From NCBI RefSeq assembly GCF_965283645.1, contig NZ_CBDIPG010000001.1:2108001-2172000 (forward strand): a stretch of 64,000 nt of DNA, given 5' to 3'. A program made the translations under genes and the position numbers. Shown here in pieces: positions 9,828 through 19,200 of the stretch. The notes under the pieces were generated by a model. That model did not search any database, was not told where the DNA came from, and saw only the letters and a program-made list of their open reading frames with translations. Within the stretch, counting starts at the first letter, position 1; each line of letters opens with the position of its first letter. This stretch comes from Kordia sp965283645. GTDB taxonomy: Bacteria > Bacteroidota > Bacteroidia > Flavobacteriales > Flavobacteriaceae.

Positions 9828-10079
9828 ATGAAAAAACGAAATTTAAAAAGCCTGTCATTAAACAAAGCGTCTGTATCAAACCTTACAGGTGGATTAAGTC
9901 GCTTAGACACAAATCCGACCATAACAAATCCAACGATTACTGTATTAAATTCTAATTTTATTGGTTGTTGGTCAGATGGCATCAATTCTTGTGAAAGCGA
10001 ATATCGTACAGCTTGTGAATATACAGTAGATGAAACTTGCGGATTTCACTGTGAAAGTATTCACGTTCCTTCTAATTAA
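9828..10079 (+). CDS. double-glycine precursor peptide A2
   Basis: An 83-residue peptide with leader MKKRNLKSLSLNKASVSNL and a TGG cleavage site near residues 23-25. The core has a TNPTITNPTIT stretch followed by a Cys-rich half with five Cys (GCW, SCES, ACEY, TCGF, HCES). It begins 41 bp after A1; the 5' region TTTTAAAACTATACTTATT resembles those of A1 and A4. Export and proteolytic release are inferred from the double-glycine leader; the activity is unknown. Confidence 0.75.
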   Translation: MKKRNLKSLSLNKASVSNLTGGLSRLDTNPTITNPTITVLNSNFIGCWSDGINSCESEYRTACEYTVDETCGFHCESIHVPSN

Positions 10080-10097
10080 TATTTAAAATACATACTC

Positions 10098-10316
10098 ATG
10101 AAAAAACAAAAATTAAAAAATTTAAAATTAAATAAGAATTCAGTTGCTGGTTTTAATACTGTTGAACTAAAAGGTGGATTATCAGGTTGGTGCGATCCTT
10201 CGGAAGGTGGACCTACACAACACAATCCGATGAATAGTAGATATAGATCAAGATGTTTTGGTTGTGAAGAAAGCTTCGGTATTCTTTGCCGAACAATTGA
10301 CGTTCAATGCAATTAA
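10098..10316 (+). CDS. double-glycine precursor peptide A3
   Basis: A 72-residue peptide with leader MKKQKLKNLKLNKNSVAGF and a KGG site near residue 27. The core is rich in Gly, Ser and Asn, with five Cys (WCD, RCF, GCE, LCR, QCN). It starts 18 bp after A2, so the two are surely cotranscribed. The core has little similarity to its neighbours although the leader is nearly the same, as expected for precursors that share one processing system. Confidence 0.75.
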   Translation: MKKQKLKNLKLNKNSVAGFNTVELKGGLSGWCDPSEGGPTQHNPMNSRYRSRCFGCEESFGILCRTIDVQCN

Positions 10317-10345
10317 TCTTTTTATAAATTACAAAATAGATACTT

Positions 10346-10528
10346 ATGAAAAAACAAAAATTAAAAAACTTACCGTTGCATAAGAAATCGATTTCTAATC
10401 TTTCTATAAGAGGTGGATTTAATCCGGGAAATCCTTCAGGCGGAAGTAATCATAATCCAAGTTCTGTGGATATTTTAAAATGTTCGCCTGCAACACTGAT
10501 AGCAAATACAGATTGTACTTGCGCCTAG
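10346..10528 (+). CDS. double-glycine precursor peptide A4
   Basis: A 60-residue peptide with leader MKKQKLKNLPLHKKSISNL and an RGG site near residue 25. The core is the least Cys-rich of the four, with three Cys all near the C-terminus (KCS, DCTCA) after a Gly/Pro/Ser/Asn stretch. It is the last gene of the cluster, 29 bp after A3, and is followed by a strong terminator. Confidence 0.7.
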   Translation: MKKQKLKNLPLHKKSISNLSIRGGFNPGNPSGGSNHNPSSVDILKCSPATLIANTDCTCA

Positions 10529-10550
10529 TTTTTGCTGGTATTGCTAAATT

Positions 10551-10578
10551 AAAAAGCGAGCCAATTGGCTCGCTTTTG
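10551..10578. terminator. bidirectional rho-independent terminator
   Basis: AAAGCGAGCC-AATT-GGCTCGCTTT is a perfect 10-bp stem with T runs on both strands. It closes the precursor cluster on the plus strand and the DAHP synthase operon on the minus strand. A similar AAAGCGAGC stem lies at 31725-31749 next to the single precursor at 31803. Confidence 0.88.
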
Positions 10579-10606
10579 TGTTTATGGCAATTTTGATGCA
10601 ACGTTT

Positions 10607-11689
10607 TTATGCATTTACAATTTTCTTTTGATGGTTAATTGATTCTTGGTGAATTGCTTTGAAGATTCGTAATACAAATTCTTCACTCAATTGATTTTGT
10701 TCACCTTCTAAAATCATTTTTCCTAAGATTTCATTCCAACGTCTTGTTTGTAATATTGCTACGTTTTTGTCTTTCTTTAAAGCGCCAATTTTATCTGCAA
10801 CTTTCATACGTTTTCCTAACATTTCAATTAATTGATGGTCAATAACGTCAATTTGTGTACGGAACGTGTTTAGTGCATTTCTGTATTCAGCTTCTGTATC
10901 AGTAGCTTTTCTAATTTTTAAATCCTCCATAACTTCTACAAGTCTGGCAGGTGTAATTTGCTGTTTGGCATCACTCCAAGCATTGTCTGGATCGTAATGT
11001 GTTTCTACCATTAAACCATCAAAGTTTAAATCTAAACCTGTTTGGCAGATGTCAAAAATGATATCTCTTCTTCCAGCAATATGCGATGGATCGAGAATTA
11101 ATGGTAAGTCTGGAAAACGATTTTGTAACTCAATCGGAATTTGCCATTCTGGATTGTTTCTATAACGTGTTTTTTCATACGTTGAAAATCCTCTATGAAT
11201 CACTCCTAAGTTTTTAATGTTTGCCGTGTATAAACGCTCTACAGCTCCTAGCCACAAAGGTAAATCTGGGTTTACAGGGTTTTTTATTAACACAATTTTG
11301 TCGGTTCCGTTTAGCGCATCTGCAATTTCTTGTACAATAAATGGACTTACTGTAGATCGTGCACCAATCCACAACACATCAATATCGTGTTCTAATGCTA
11401 AACGAACGTGTGTTGCGTTTGCAACTTCTGTTGCTGTCAACATTCCGGTTTCTTCTTTGGCTTTTTGCAACCATTTTAGTCCGAGTGCGCCAACACCTTC
11501 AAAGTTTCCAGGACGTGTACGTGGTTTCCAAATTCCTGCACGCAATACAGTTGCATCTGTACCTTTGAGTTGGTGTGCTATTTTGAGTACTTGTTCTTCA
11601 GTTTCTGCACTACATGGCCCAGCAATTACTAGTGGATGTTCCAATCCGAAAGCATTCAGCCAATTTCTAAGTTCTTTTTTGTTTTCCAT
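10607..11689 (-). CDS. bifunctional 3-deoxy-7-phosphoheptulonate synthase / chorismate mutase
   Basis: A 360-residue fusion of the first shikimate-pathway enzyme with an AroQ-type chorismate mutase. The DAHP synthase part (about residues 15-265) shows GPCSAE at 24-29, LRAGIWKPRTRPGNFEG near 50-65, the KNPVN loop, and DPSHIAGRR. The C-terminal helices (about 270-355; TFRTQIDVIDHQLIEML, RMKVADKIGALK) are chorismate mutase. This fusion is common in Bacteroidota and lets prephenate or chorismate feed back on DAHP synthase. It is the last gene of the Phe/Tyr operon, separated from tyrA by a 273-bp gap that holds a dispersed repeat. Confidence 0.94.
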   Translation of the reverse strand: MENKKELRNWLNAFGLEHPLVIAGPCSAETEEQVLKIAHQLKGTDATVLRAGIWKPRTRPGNFEGVGALGLKWLQKAKEETGMLTATEVANATHVRLALEHDIDVLWIGARSTVSPFIVQEIADALNGTDKIVLIKNPVNPDLPLWLGAVERLYTANIKNLGVIHRGFSTYEKTRYRNNPEWQIPIELQNRFPDLPLILDPSHIAGRRDIIFDICQTGLDLNFDGLMVETHYDPDNAWSDAKQQITPARLVEVMEDLKIRKATDTEAEYRNALNTFRTQIDVIDHQLIEMLGKRMKVADKIGALKKDKNVAILQTRRWNEILGKMILEGEQNQLSEEFVLRIFKAIHQESINHQKKIVNA

Positions 11690-11779
11690 GATTATCTTGT
11701 TACTGTTTTTGGTTCTTGTTTACTATTTTCACTTTCGTGAGATATTACTTTTTAAGTTTCTCGTTTTATTGGGAAGTTC

Positions 11780-11953
11780 CGCGTTAGGGATTGAGACGGC
11801 ATCCTTTTTTGTTTTGCCTCGTCATTACGAGGAGTTTGCGACGAAGTAATCTGCTACTTCTTAACAGATTGCCATCACAAATTTAAAAATTTGTCTCGCA
11901 ATGACAGTATCAAAAAAGATATAGCCGAAAGCCCGACCCAAAGGGTAACGCCC
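11780..11953. repeat. composite dispersed repeat (TCATTGCGAGGA / GGGTAACGCCC), copy 1
   Basis: The gap between tyrA and the DAHP synthase gene contains GTCATTACGAGGAG, CGACGAAGTAATCTGC, AGATTGCC, TCGCAATGAC, then GCCCGACCCAAAGGGTAACG. The same order of blocks recurs at 30103-30236, and the palindromic first half recurs inverted at 25911-25994. The two ends of the first half (TCATTACGAGGA and TCGCAATGAC) are inverted repeats, so the element can fold as a long hairpin. It has no ORF; it looks like a REP/MITE-type element. Confidence 0.8.
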
Positions 11954-11962
11954 AAATTGTTG

Positions 11963-12811
11963 TTATATAATTCCGTTTAATATTTTTTTTATGTGATTTG
12001 TATTTTCCATTTCTTTATAAATTCCTTCAAAGTTATCTTGCAACATTAATTGCTTAAACTCTTCTAAGTTAGCAATATATTCTTGTAATGTTTCAATTAC
12101 ATTTGCTTTGTTTTGTTCAAATATTGGTGTCCACATGTCTGGCGAACTTTTTGCCAAACGCACTGTTGACGCGAATCCACTACCAGCCAAGTCAAAGATA
12201 TCACGTTCGTTTCTTTCTTTTTCAATAACTGTTTTCCCCAACATAAACGAACTGATATGTGATAAATGTGACACATATGCAATGTGTTTGTCATGCGATT
12301 TCGGGTCCATATACCGAATGCGCATTCCTAAGTTTTTGAATAACTCTAATGCTGTTTCTTGCAGTACGAATGCTGTTTTTTCAACTTCACATATGATATT
12401 GGTTTTTCCGTTGAACAATCCTTTTATTGCCGCTTTTGGACCTGAAAATTCGGTTCCTGCTATTGGATGCGCCGCTAAAAAATTTCTTCGTCTTGGATGC
12501 GTTTCAATGCTTTTGCAAATTTTTTCTTTTGTTGAACCTGCATCTATGACTAAAGTTTGATCGTGTATTGTATGCAATACTTCTGTAATGACTTCAATGG
12601 ATACGTGTACAGGAATCGTTATGATGACGATGTCTGCATTTTTTACATGTTGCAGTGTTGTTTTTTCATGAATAAGCTGTCTTTGCAGTGCTTCTTCCAA
12701 ATGTGCGTCGTTTGCATCAATTCCATAGATTGTTGCCTTCGGATATTTTTCTTTAATATCTAAAGCCATGCTTCCGCCAATAAGTCCAACTCCTATGATG
12801 TATACATTCAT
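11963..12811 (-). CDS. tyrA: prephenate dehydrogenase
   Basis: A 282-residue NAD(P)-dependent enzyme that oxidatively decarboxylates prephenate to 4-hydroxyphenylpyruvate for tyrosine. The N-terminal Rossmann motif is VGLIGGSMALDI (about residues 7-18). HPIAGTEFSGPKAA near 118-131 is the prephenate-binding signature with the catalytic His. Length matches stand-alone TyrA; there is no fused chorismate mutase or ACT domain. Its start overlaps the stop of the aminotransferase gene by 4 bp (translational coupling). Confidence 0.94.
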   Translation of the reverse strand: MNVYIIGVGLIGGSMALDIKEKYPKATIYGIDANDAHLEEALQRQLIHEKTTLQHVKNADIVIITIPVHVSIEVITEVLHTIHDQTLVIDAGSTKEKICKSIETHPRRRNFLAAHPIAGTEFSGPKAAIKGLFNGKTNIICEVEKTAFVLQETALELFKNLGMRIRYMDPKSHDKHIAYVSHLSHISSFMLGKTVIEKERNERDIFDLAGSGFASTVRLAKSSPDMWTPIFEQNKANVIETLQEYIANLEEFKQLMLQDNFEGIYKEMENTNHIKKILNGII

Positions 12812-13962
12812 GATGCTTCGATTCTTTTGATCACTTCTTTTATTTTTTCTTCAGATACACATAATGAGAAACGAATATAACCTTCTCCTTGTGTTCCAAA
12901 AATGCTTCCTGGCGTAATGAATACGTCTTTTTCATAGAGTAATTTGTCTATGAAAGCTTCTGACGTGAGCGTATTACTTTCAGGTAATTTTGCCCAAACA
13001 AACATTCCGGCTGTTTCTGTATCAAACGTACAGTGTAAGTTTGTCGCTAATTCCCAAATGAGTTTACGACGTTTTTCATAAATTGTATTTAGTTGTGCAA
13101 ACCATTCTGTAGAACTTGCCAATGCTTGGATTGCTCCTTTTTGGATTCCATAAAACATTCCTGAATCCATGTTACTTTTTACTTTTAATACATGTTGAAT
13201 GTGTTTTGCTCTTCCCATCACCATTCCTGTACGCCAACCTGCCATATTGAACGATTTACTGAGCGAATTTAACTCCAAAGCCACTTCTTTTGCACCTTCA
13301 ATTGCCAAAATACTCAACGGCTCATCGTTTAGAATAAAACTATACGGATTGTCATTAATGAGTAATATTTGATGCTTTTTTGCGAAAACGATCAATTTTT
13401 CAAAGAATGATTTTGTTGCTTTTGCGCCAGTTGGCATATGTGGATAGTTTACCCACATAAGTTTTACATTGCTTAAATTTTGCTTTTCAAGTTGTTCTAA
13501 ATTTGGCAACCAATTATTGTTGGCATCCAAGTCGTAATATATAGGAATAGCGCCTAATAGTTTTGTAACTGATGTATATGTTGGATAACTTGGATTTGCT
13601 ATTAATACAGCATCACCTTCGTCTAAATATGCCATTGATATGTGCATGATTCCTTCCTTGCTCCCCATGAGTGGCAAGATTTCATCATTCGCATTAAGCG
13701 AAACATTGTAGTTTTTCTGATAGAAATCAGCAATGGCATTTCGCAATTCTGGAATTCCTTGATAGCTTTGGTATTTGTGCGCCGTTTCGTCGTGTAAACT
13801 TGCTTCCAACGCATCAACTACAACTGTTGGTGGTTGCAAATCTGGACTTCCAATTCCGAGATTTATAATTGGTTTCCCAGCGGCTATTAATCCGCGTACT
13901 TCTCGTAATTTTTTAGAAAAGTAGTATTCTTCAACAGTATGTATTCGTTTTGCAGGAATCAT
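12808..13962 (-). CDS. class I/II aminotransferase of the aromatic operon
   Basis: A 384-residue fold-type I PLP aminotransferase. The PLP lysine is in SLSKSFNMAGWRTG; the Asn-Pro and Tyr of the PLP pocket are visible (NPSYPTY, NDNPYSF), and the C-terminal substrate Arg is in YIRFSL. Sequence alone does not tell the amino donor or acceptor. Its place between prephenate dehydratase and prephenate dehydrogenase suggests that it transaminates phenylpyruvate and hydroxyphenylpyruvate, the last step to Phe and Tyr. The start codon ATG abuts the end of pheA at 13962. Confidence 0.9.
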   Translation of the reverse strand: MIPAKRIHTVEEYYFSKKLREVRGLIAAGKPIINLGIGSPDLQPPTVVVDALEASLHDETAHKYQSYQGIPELRNAIADFYQKNYNVSLNANDEILPLMGSKEGIMHISMAYLDEGDAVLIANPSYPTYTSVTKLLGAIPIYYDLDANNNWLPNLEQLEKQNLSNVKLMWVNYPHMPTGAKATKSFFEKLIVFAKKHQILLINDNPYSFILNDEPLSILAIEGAKEVALELNSLSKSFNMAGWRTGMVMGRAKHIQHVLKVKSNMDSGMFYGIQKGAIQALASSTEWFAQLNTIYEKRRKLIWELATNLHCTFDTETAGMFVWAKLPESNTLTSEAFIDKLLYEKDVFITPGSIFGTQGEGYIRFSLCVSEEKIKEVIKRIEAS

Positions 13963-14789
13963 TAGTCGCGTTGGTTTTTGTAGGTTCCTAATACTTTTAA
14001 ACTTGTGGTCATTATTTCTAAGATGGAAATTGCTTTGACATAGTTTTCATAACTTTCAAAAGTTACATCTACGAAAAAAGCATATTTCCAAGGTGTTTCA
14101 ATAATTGGTAAGGATTGTATTTTGGTGAGATTGAGTTTGCAATCGCTCATTACATTTAAAACAGCGGCCAAACTTCCTCTTTTATGATCGAGTTCAAAAC
14201 GAATAGACGCTTTGTCAATTTGATCAATGCCATTTGTTGGTTTTTCTTTTTGAAGAATTACAAAACGTGTTGCATTGGTTTTTATGGTTTGAATTTCTCC
14301 AGAAAGGATATCTAATTTGAACAATTCTGCGGCAGTTTTTGTAGCAATTGCAGCAATTCCTTTTAGTTGTTTTTTCTGAATTTTTCGTGCTACAGCGGCT
14401 GTATCAACATCTTCTACCAATTTGATATGTGGATGTCGCTTGAAAAATTCTTTACACTGTAATAATGCCATCGGATGCGAACATACTTCCGTAATATCTT
14501 CTATTGTTTGATTTGGCAACGCCATTAAGTGATGATGAATGTTTAGGTAATATTCACCATTGATGTGAATATTATTAGCATCAATCAACGCGTAATTTGG
14601 AATTATAGATCCTGCAATCGTATTTTCCAACGCCATAATTGCGTACGTGCATTTTCCTTGTAGCAAGCTGTTTACCAAAGTATCAAAAGACAAACATTCG
14701 TCTAACTGTACGTCGTTTCCAAAGTATGCTTGTGCTACTTTATGATGATTGGAACCTTGAATTCCTTGTATGGCTATTGTATTTTTCAT
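13962..14789 (-). CDS. pheA: prephenate dehydratase with C-terminal ACT domain
   Basis: A 275-residue enzyme turning prephenate into phenylpyruvate. The catalytic domain starts with GIQGSNHHKVAQAYFG and carries the conserved Thr-Arg-Phe at residues 174-176. An ACT domain follows (about 195-270). The usual Phe-binding ESRP motif of this ACT domain reads QSLP at 225-228, so feedback binding may differ from the E. coli type. The frame is open to 14828, but the ATG at 14789 places the first beta strand correctly. It is the first gene of the four-gene aromatic operon and lies behind a leader-peptide attenuator. Confidence 0.93.
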   Translation of the reverse strand: MKNTIAIQGIQGSNHHKVAQAYFGNDVQLDECLSFDTLVNSLLQGKCTYAIMALENTIAGSIIPNYALIDANNIHINGEYYLNIHHHLMALPNQTIEDITEVCSHPMALLQCKEFFKRHPHIKLVEDVDTAAVARKIQKKQLKGIAAIATKTAAELFKLDILSGEIQTIKTNATRFVILQKEKPTNGIDQIDKASIRFELDHKRGSLAAVLNVMSDCKLNLTKIQSLPIIETPWKYAFFVDVTFESYENYVKAISILEIMTTSLKVLGTYKNQRD

Positions 14790-14891
14790 ATGTTCATTTC
14801 TATTGCTTTTATTGGTTATTGGGTGCATTCATATAACCTTAATCAGCAAGCATTCAAATTTTTAATTATGAATGGTTCATTCGTTTTTGTG

Positions 14892-14923
14892 CAAAAAAAA
14901 AGTTCCGATTATTTCGGAACTTA
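14892..14923 (-). terminator. attenuator terminator of the Phe/Tyr operon
   Basis: On the minus strand AAGTTCCGA-AATAA-TCGGAACTT is followed by nine T. The 5' arm (AGTTCC) can instead pair with GGAACT inside the end of the leader ORF (codons 20-22), which gives a competing antiterminator. It lies 31 nt after the stop of the leader peptide and about 100 nt before pheA. Confidence 0.88.
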
Positions 14924-14953
14924 CTTTTTATATAATGTGTTTATCTACATAAA

Positions 14954-15031
14954 CTATACAACAAGGAGTTCCAACTTCTTTCCGTAGAAGAAGTAAAAAT
15001 AACCTTGCCAAAAATAGTTTGTACTAAACAT
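14954..15031 (-). CDS. Phe/Tyr-rich leader peptide (attenuator ORF) of the pheA operon
   Basis: A 25-codon ORF from ATG at 15031 to TAG at 14954. Codons 6-16 read YFWQGYFYFFY, that is four Phe and four Tyr in eleven residues, just before an operon for Phe and Tyr synthesis. The codons after this run (KKLELLVV) contain the antiterminator strand. When charged tRNA-Phe or tRNA-Tyr is scarce the ribosome should stall in the run, leave this strand free, and stop the terminator at 14892-14923 from forming. This is the classical attenuation layout. The function is inferred from position, codon content and the two alternative hairpins. Confidence 0.88.
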   Translation of the reverse strand: MFSTNYFWQGYFYFFYGKKLELLVV

Positions 15032-15051
15032 GTTGTTTTCGTTTATGTTAG

Positions 15052-15080
15052 CTAAAGTATTGATTAATTTTAATAATCAA
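15052..15080 (-). promoter_or_regulatory. probable promoter of the pheA leader
   Basis: On the minus strand TTG (15080-15078) and TACTTTAG (15059-15052) are 18 nt apart, close to the Bacteroidota consensus TTG-N17-23-TAnnTTTG with mismatches at the end of the -7 box. Transcription would start about 15 nt before the leader ATG. Confidence 0.5.
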
Positions 15081-15185
15081 AATCCTTTTCCAATATTTTT
15101 TAAAGAAAAACGTTTTTATCAATAAACTGTCCTATTTTTTGTTTTTATTTAATTTAAACATGTGAAATACTGATAAAAATTTATG

Positions 15186-15193
15186 TAGTTTTG
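15186..15193 (+). promoter_or_regulatory. -7 box of the gldA promoter
   Basis: TAGTTTTG matches the Bacteroidota -7 consensus TAnnTTTG exactly and ends 18 nt before the gldA start codon. A TTG at the right distance upstream is not evident, so the leader would be very short and the call is tentative. Confidence 0.45.
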
Positions 15194-15211
15194 AATCTTT
15201 AATTCCTTTAT

Positions 15212-16108
15212 ATGTCTATAGTTGTAGAAAATATTACGAAAACTTATGGTGAACAAAAAGCATTAGATAGTGTTTCATTTACTGTAAAAAAAGGTGAAAT
15301 TGTTGGTTTTTTAGGTCCAAATGGTGCTGGAAAATCGACGATGATGAAAATATTGACTACATATGTAAAAGCCACAGCTGGAAATGCCACTGTAAATGAG
15401 TTTGACACGAATGCTGATGCAAGAAACGTTCAAAAAAGTGTTGGTTACTTGCCTGAGCACAATCCGTTGTATTTGGATATGCACGTTCGTGAGTATTTAG
15501 CGTTTAACGCGAATGTATATAAAACGGAAAAATCACGGATCGATGAAGTTATAGAAATGACAGGATTAACGCCAGAAGCCAGCAAAAAAATTGGGCAACT
15601 TTCAAAAGGATACCGACAGCGTGTTGGATTGGCAAATGCATTGTTACACGATCCGGAAGTGTTAATTTTAGATGAACCTACAACTGGTTTAGATCCGAAT
15701 CAGTTAACCGAAATTCGTAATTTGATCACTTCTATTGGAAAGGAAAAAACTATTTTCTTATCAACACATATTATGCAAGAAGTGGAAGCTATTTGCGATC
15801 GTGTGATTATTATTAATAAAGGAGAAATTGTTGCCGACACAACCTTGGCGAAACTTAAGAAAGATCAGAAACAAGTAATTGAAGTTGAATTTGATTACCG
15901 TATTGAAGATGTATTGATTGAGCAAATTCCGCATGTTGAACACGTAATCAATACGCGCGATTTGGTATATGAAATTACGTTTAATACTTCTAAAGATATG
16001 CGATCAACAGTATTTGATTTTGCACATGACAATAGTTTGAAAGCATTGCAAATTAATCAAAAAAACAAAAACTTAGAGAGCTTGTTTAGAGAGTTGACGA
16101 CTGAGTAA
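15212..16108 (+). CDS. gldA: gliding motility ABC transporter ATP-binding protein GldA
   Basis: A 298-residue ABC ATPase. Walker A is GPNGAGKST (near residues 36-44), the signature is LSKGYRQRVG, and Walker B is VLILDEPTTGLDP. The C-terminal part (about 215-298) is the extension typical of GldA-like ATPases. In flavobacteria GldA works with the membrane partners GldF and GldG in gliding motility; those genes are not in this window, as in other genomes where gldA stands alone. The specific GldA call rests on overall resemblance and the flavobacterial context, since ABC ATPases are a large family. Confidence 0.85.
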   Translation: MSIVVENITKTYGEQKALDSVSFTVKKGEIVGFLGPNGAGKSTMMKILTTYVKATAGNATVNEFDTNADARNVQKSVGYLPEHNPLYLDMHVREYLAFNANVYKTEKSRIDEVIEMTGLTPEASKKIGQLSKGYRQRVGLANALLHDPEVLILDEPTTGLDPNQLTEIRNLITSIGKEKTIFLSTHIMQEVEAICDRVIIINKGEIVADTTLAKLKKDQKQVIEVEFDYRIEDVLIEQIPHVEHVINTRDLVYEITFNTSKDMRSTVFDFAHDNSLKALQINQKNKNLESLFRELTTE

Positions 16109-16262
16109 TTACACTTCAACTACACTCAGTGTGCAATTTTCATCAGATAAACCAACAACAAAAATCTAGTTTTCAGCAATCAAAAACTACACTTCAGAAA
16201 TTTTTATGATTTTTAAAGCATACGTTGATACTATTTAAACAGGTTTTATCGTTTAGAGAACG

Positions 16263-19200
16263 ATGAAAACAACCACCACATTTTTCCTACTAAGTTTATT
16301 CTTTATAAATATTCATGCACAAAGCAAACATTTTGATTTAACATGGAAAGAGTCAACAACCGATTTTACCATAGGAAATACCACAACGAAACTTCCAACA
16401 TTCAATACTGAATATTTTGTCTACAATAACGATCAGACAATCAGTTTTGTAACGCAATGGGACAATAACCAAAAAGCAAATACAACTTCGTTACGCATTG
16501 ATAATGTTTCGTATGGAAGTATCAGCAATAGCGATTTAGGCGGAATTGACAAAACGAAATTACCTACTGAAATTCAAGCTCGTATTTACAATGTAAAAGC
16601 ACGAAATAGACATGAACATATATTAGTCGTTTCACCATTGATAAACGAAAATGGTAGTGTAAAAAAAGTATTGAGTTTTGATATTAGTTACACAACAACT
16701 TCGCAAAACGCTAATAATTTCAGCAATAGCGAAACAATTGAAAATTCAATATTATCCTCAGGAAGCTTTTATAAATTCTCGGTAACGGAATCTGGAATTT
16801 ATAAAATTGACGCAAATTTCTTAAATCAATTAGGACTCAATACGGCAAACATCAATCCTAGAAAACTTAAAATCTATGGAAATGGAGGACGTATGTTGCC
16901 TTTACGAAATTCCGAAAATGAACATTATGGCGTTCCTGAAAATGCCATTACTGTTGTTGGAGAAGAAGATGGTTCGTTTGATGCAGCAGATTATATGCTG
17001 TTTTATGCAGAAGGTCCTGATAAATGGAATGAAGACAGCCAAACACACATTAATGCCTATACAGATGTCACCTATTATTACGTTACGATAGAAGGTGTTG
17101 ATGATGGAAAACGAATTCCAGAAGCTGTACAACCTTCTGGAACACCAAATGAAACGATTACAACTTTTGACGATTACCAGTTTCATGAAGTAGACAACGT
17201 AAATTTGGTGCGTTTAGGACGAAGATGGTTTGGTGATATTTTTAATATAGAAACCGAAAAAACCTTTGATTTTTCCATTCCAAACCTTGTGACTTCCGAA
17301 CCTGTAACTATCGCAATAAAACCTGCGGCAATTGCTAATGTTTCAACTACGATGTCTACATTACTTAACGGACAAGTTCCGCAAAACACAACTGGACAAT
17401 CTATTTTTAATTTTGGTTTTTCGCCTATCAATAACTCTTCATATGCAACTCAAAACCTTTCGGGTTCTCAATATACAGCAGGTTTATTAAAAGAAGAAGT
17501 GAATTTAAATTCAGAAGACTTAAGCATTACTTTAACCTATGATAATGGTGGCGTTGCTGGATCAATTGCCTATTTAGATTACATTACGGTAGAAGCCAAA
17601 AGAAATTTAGTCGGCATCAATGAACAATTCTTTTTTAGACATAAAGATGCCGCAAATACAACAGGAATTGGCGAATATGTTATTGGAAACGCTTCTAACA
17701 TTCCGCAAGTTTGGGATGTTTCAAACATTTGGAATGTAACTAAAATCACAAACGAAACTGCCGCTACTAATTTTTCATTCAAAGCATCTTTAGGAGAAAT
17801 TAGAGAATATATTGTGTTGGATAATTCTGAAATATTAATTCCAACAATAGAACCGAACAGTTTAGTTTCGAACCAAAACTTAAAAGGAACCATCTTTTCC
17901 AATGGTGATATTGACTATATGATTATCACGCCTGAAGCATTTGCATCAGAAGCGGAACGTTTGGCAGATTATCACCGTACAAATTCAGGCATGAACGTAC
18001 AAGTTGTTGGTTTGCAAAGTATTTACAATGAATTTAACACAGGAAATCCAGATGTCGGTGCCATTCGAAATTTTATAAAATATGTGTATGACAATGCAAT
18101 TTCTGATCAAAACAAGCTAAAATATATATGCATGTTTGGTGATGCTTCATTTGATTACAAAGGTCGAATTGAAGGAAATACAAATATTGTCCCAGTGTTT
18201 CATGCGTTTCAAAGTTTTAGCTTAACGGCAGGCTTTATGACAGATGATTTTTATGGATTGATGGACGATCATGAAGGCAACCTAGATATTTTACCAATAA
18301 CACAACGCTTAGATATTGCAATGGGAAGAATGTTGGTTTCTTCGCAAAGTCAAGCAAAAGCGATGGTTGACAAAACGTTGACATATTATACAAAAGAAGC
18401 CTATGGAAGATGGCGAAACAATATTACAATAATATCTGATGACCCTGATGTTCAAGGAGATGTTAGTTTACAAGAAGATTTGGATGCTTTGGGAAATGTC
18501 ATTGCTGCAAACAAACCTTTTATCAATATTGTCAAAATACATTCAGATTCATATGAGCAACAAACATCGGCTGGTGGAGATCGTTATCCCGAAGTAAATA
18601 CTGCTATTAAAAATAATATTGCTCTAGGTTCGTTGGTTGTAAACTACTTTGGTCATGGTGGAGAAGACGGCTGGGCTGGTGAACGAATTTTTGAAAAAAC
18701 CGAATCGCAAGCATTACGCAATGAATGTCGATTGCCATTATTAATCACAATTACTTGTGAGTATACTCGATTTGACAATCCGCTGCGTCAAACTGCTGGC
18801 GAATTTATGTATTGGAATGAAAAAGGCGGTGCAATTTCCTTAGTATCAACAACTCGACTCATTTTTAAACAAGTTGGACTTAATCTAAATCGTTATTTAT
18901 CAGAACATTTATTTTCCTACGATTCAAACACGTATATACCAGTTTCTGAGGCGTTCCGATTGGCCAAAAATTCAGAAAATAGTCCCAACAAACATGTCGC
19001 TTTTTATATTGGCGATCCTGCACTTGTCATTGCCATTCCGAAATCTAGAATAAATTTAACAGCTATTAATGATGTGCCAATTACACAAGAAACTGATACC
19101 TTAAAAGCATTGAGCAAGGTTAAAATTTCAGGAAATATTACCGATGAAGCTGGCAATTTACTTTCAAACTATGACGGAACTGTTTTTTCTACCATTTATG

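Noticed and set aside
11217..11849. 210-codon plus-strand ORF opposite the DAHP synthase gene
   Set aside because: It is antisense to a clear enzyme gene with all family motifs; its translation shows no domain and its length follows from the base composition of the opposite strand.
12108..12560. 150-codon plus-strand ORF opposite tyrA
   Set aside because: Shadow of tyrA; no start region or recognisable product.
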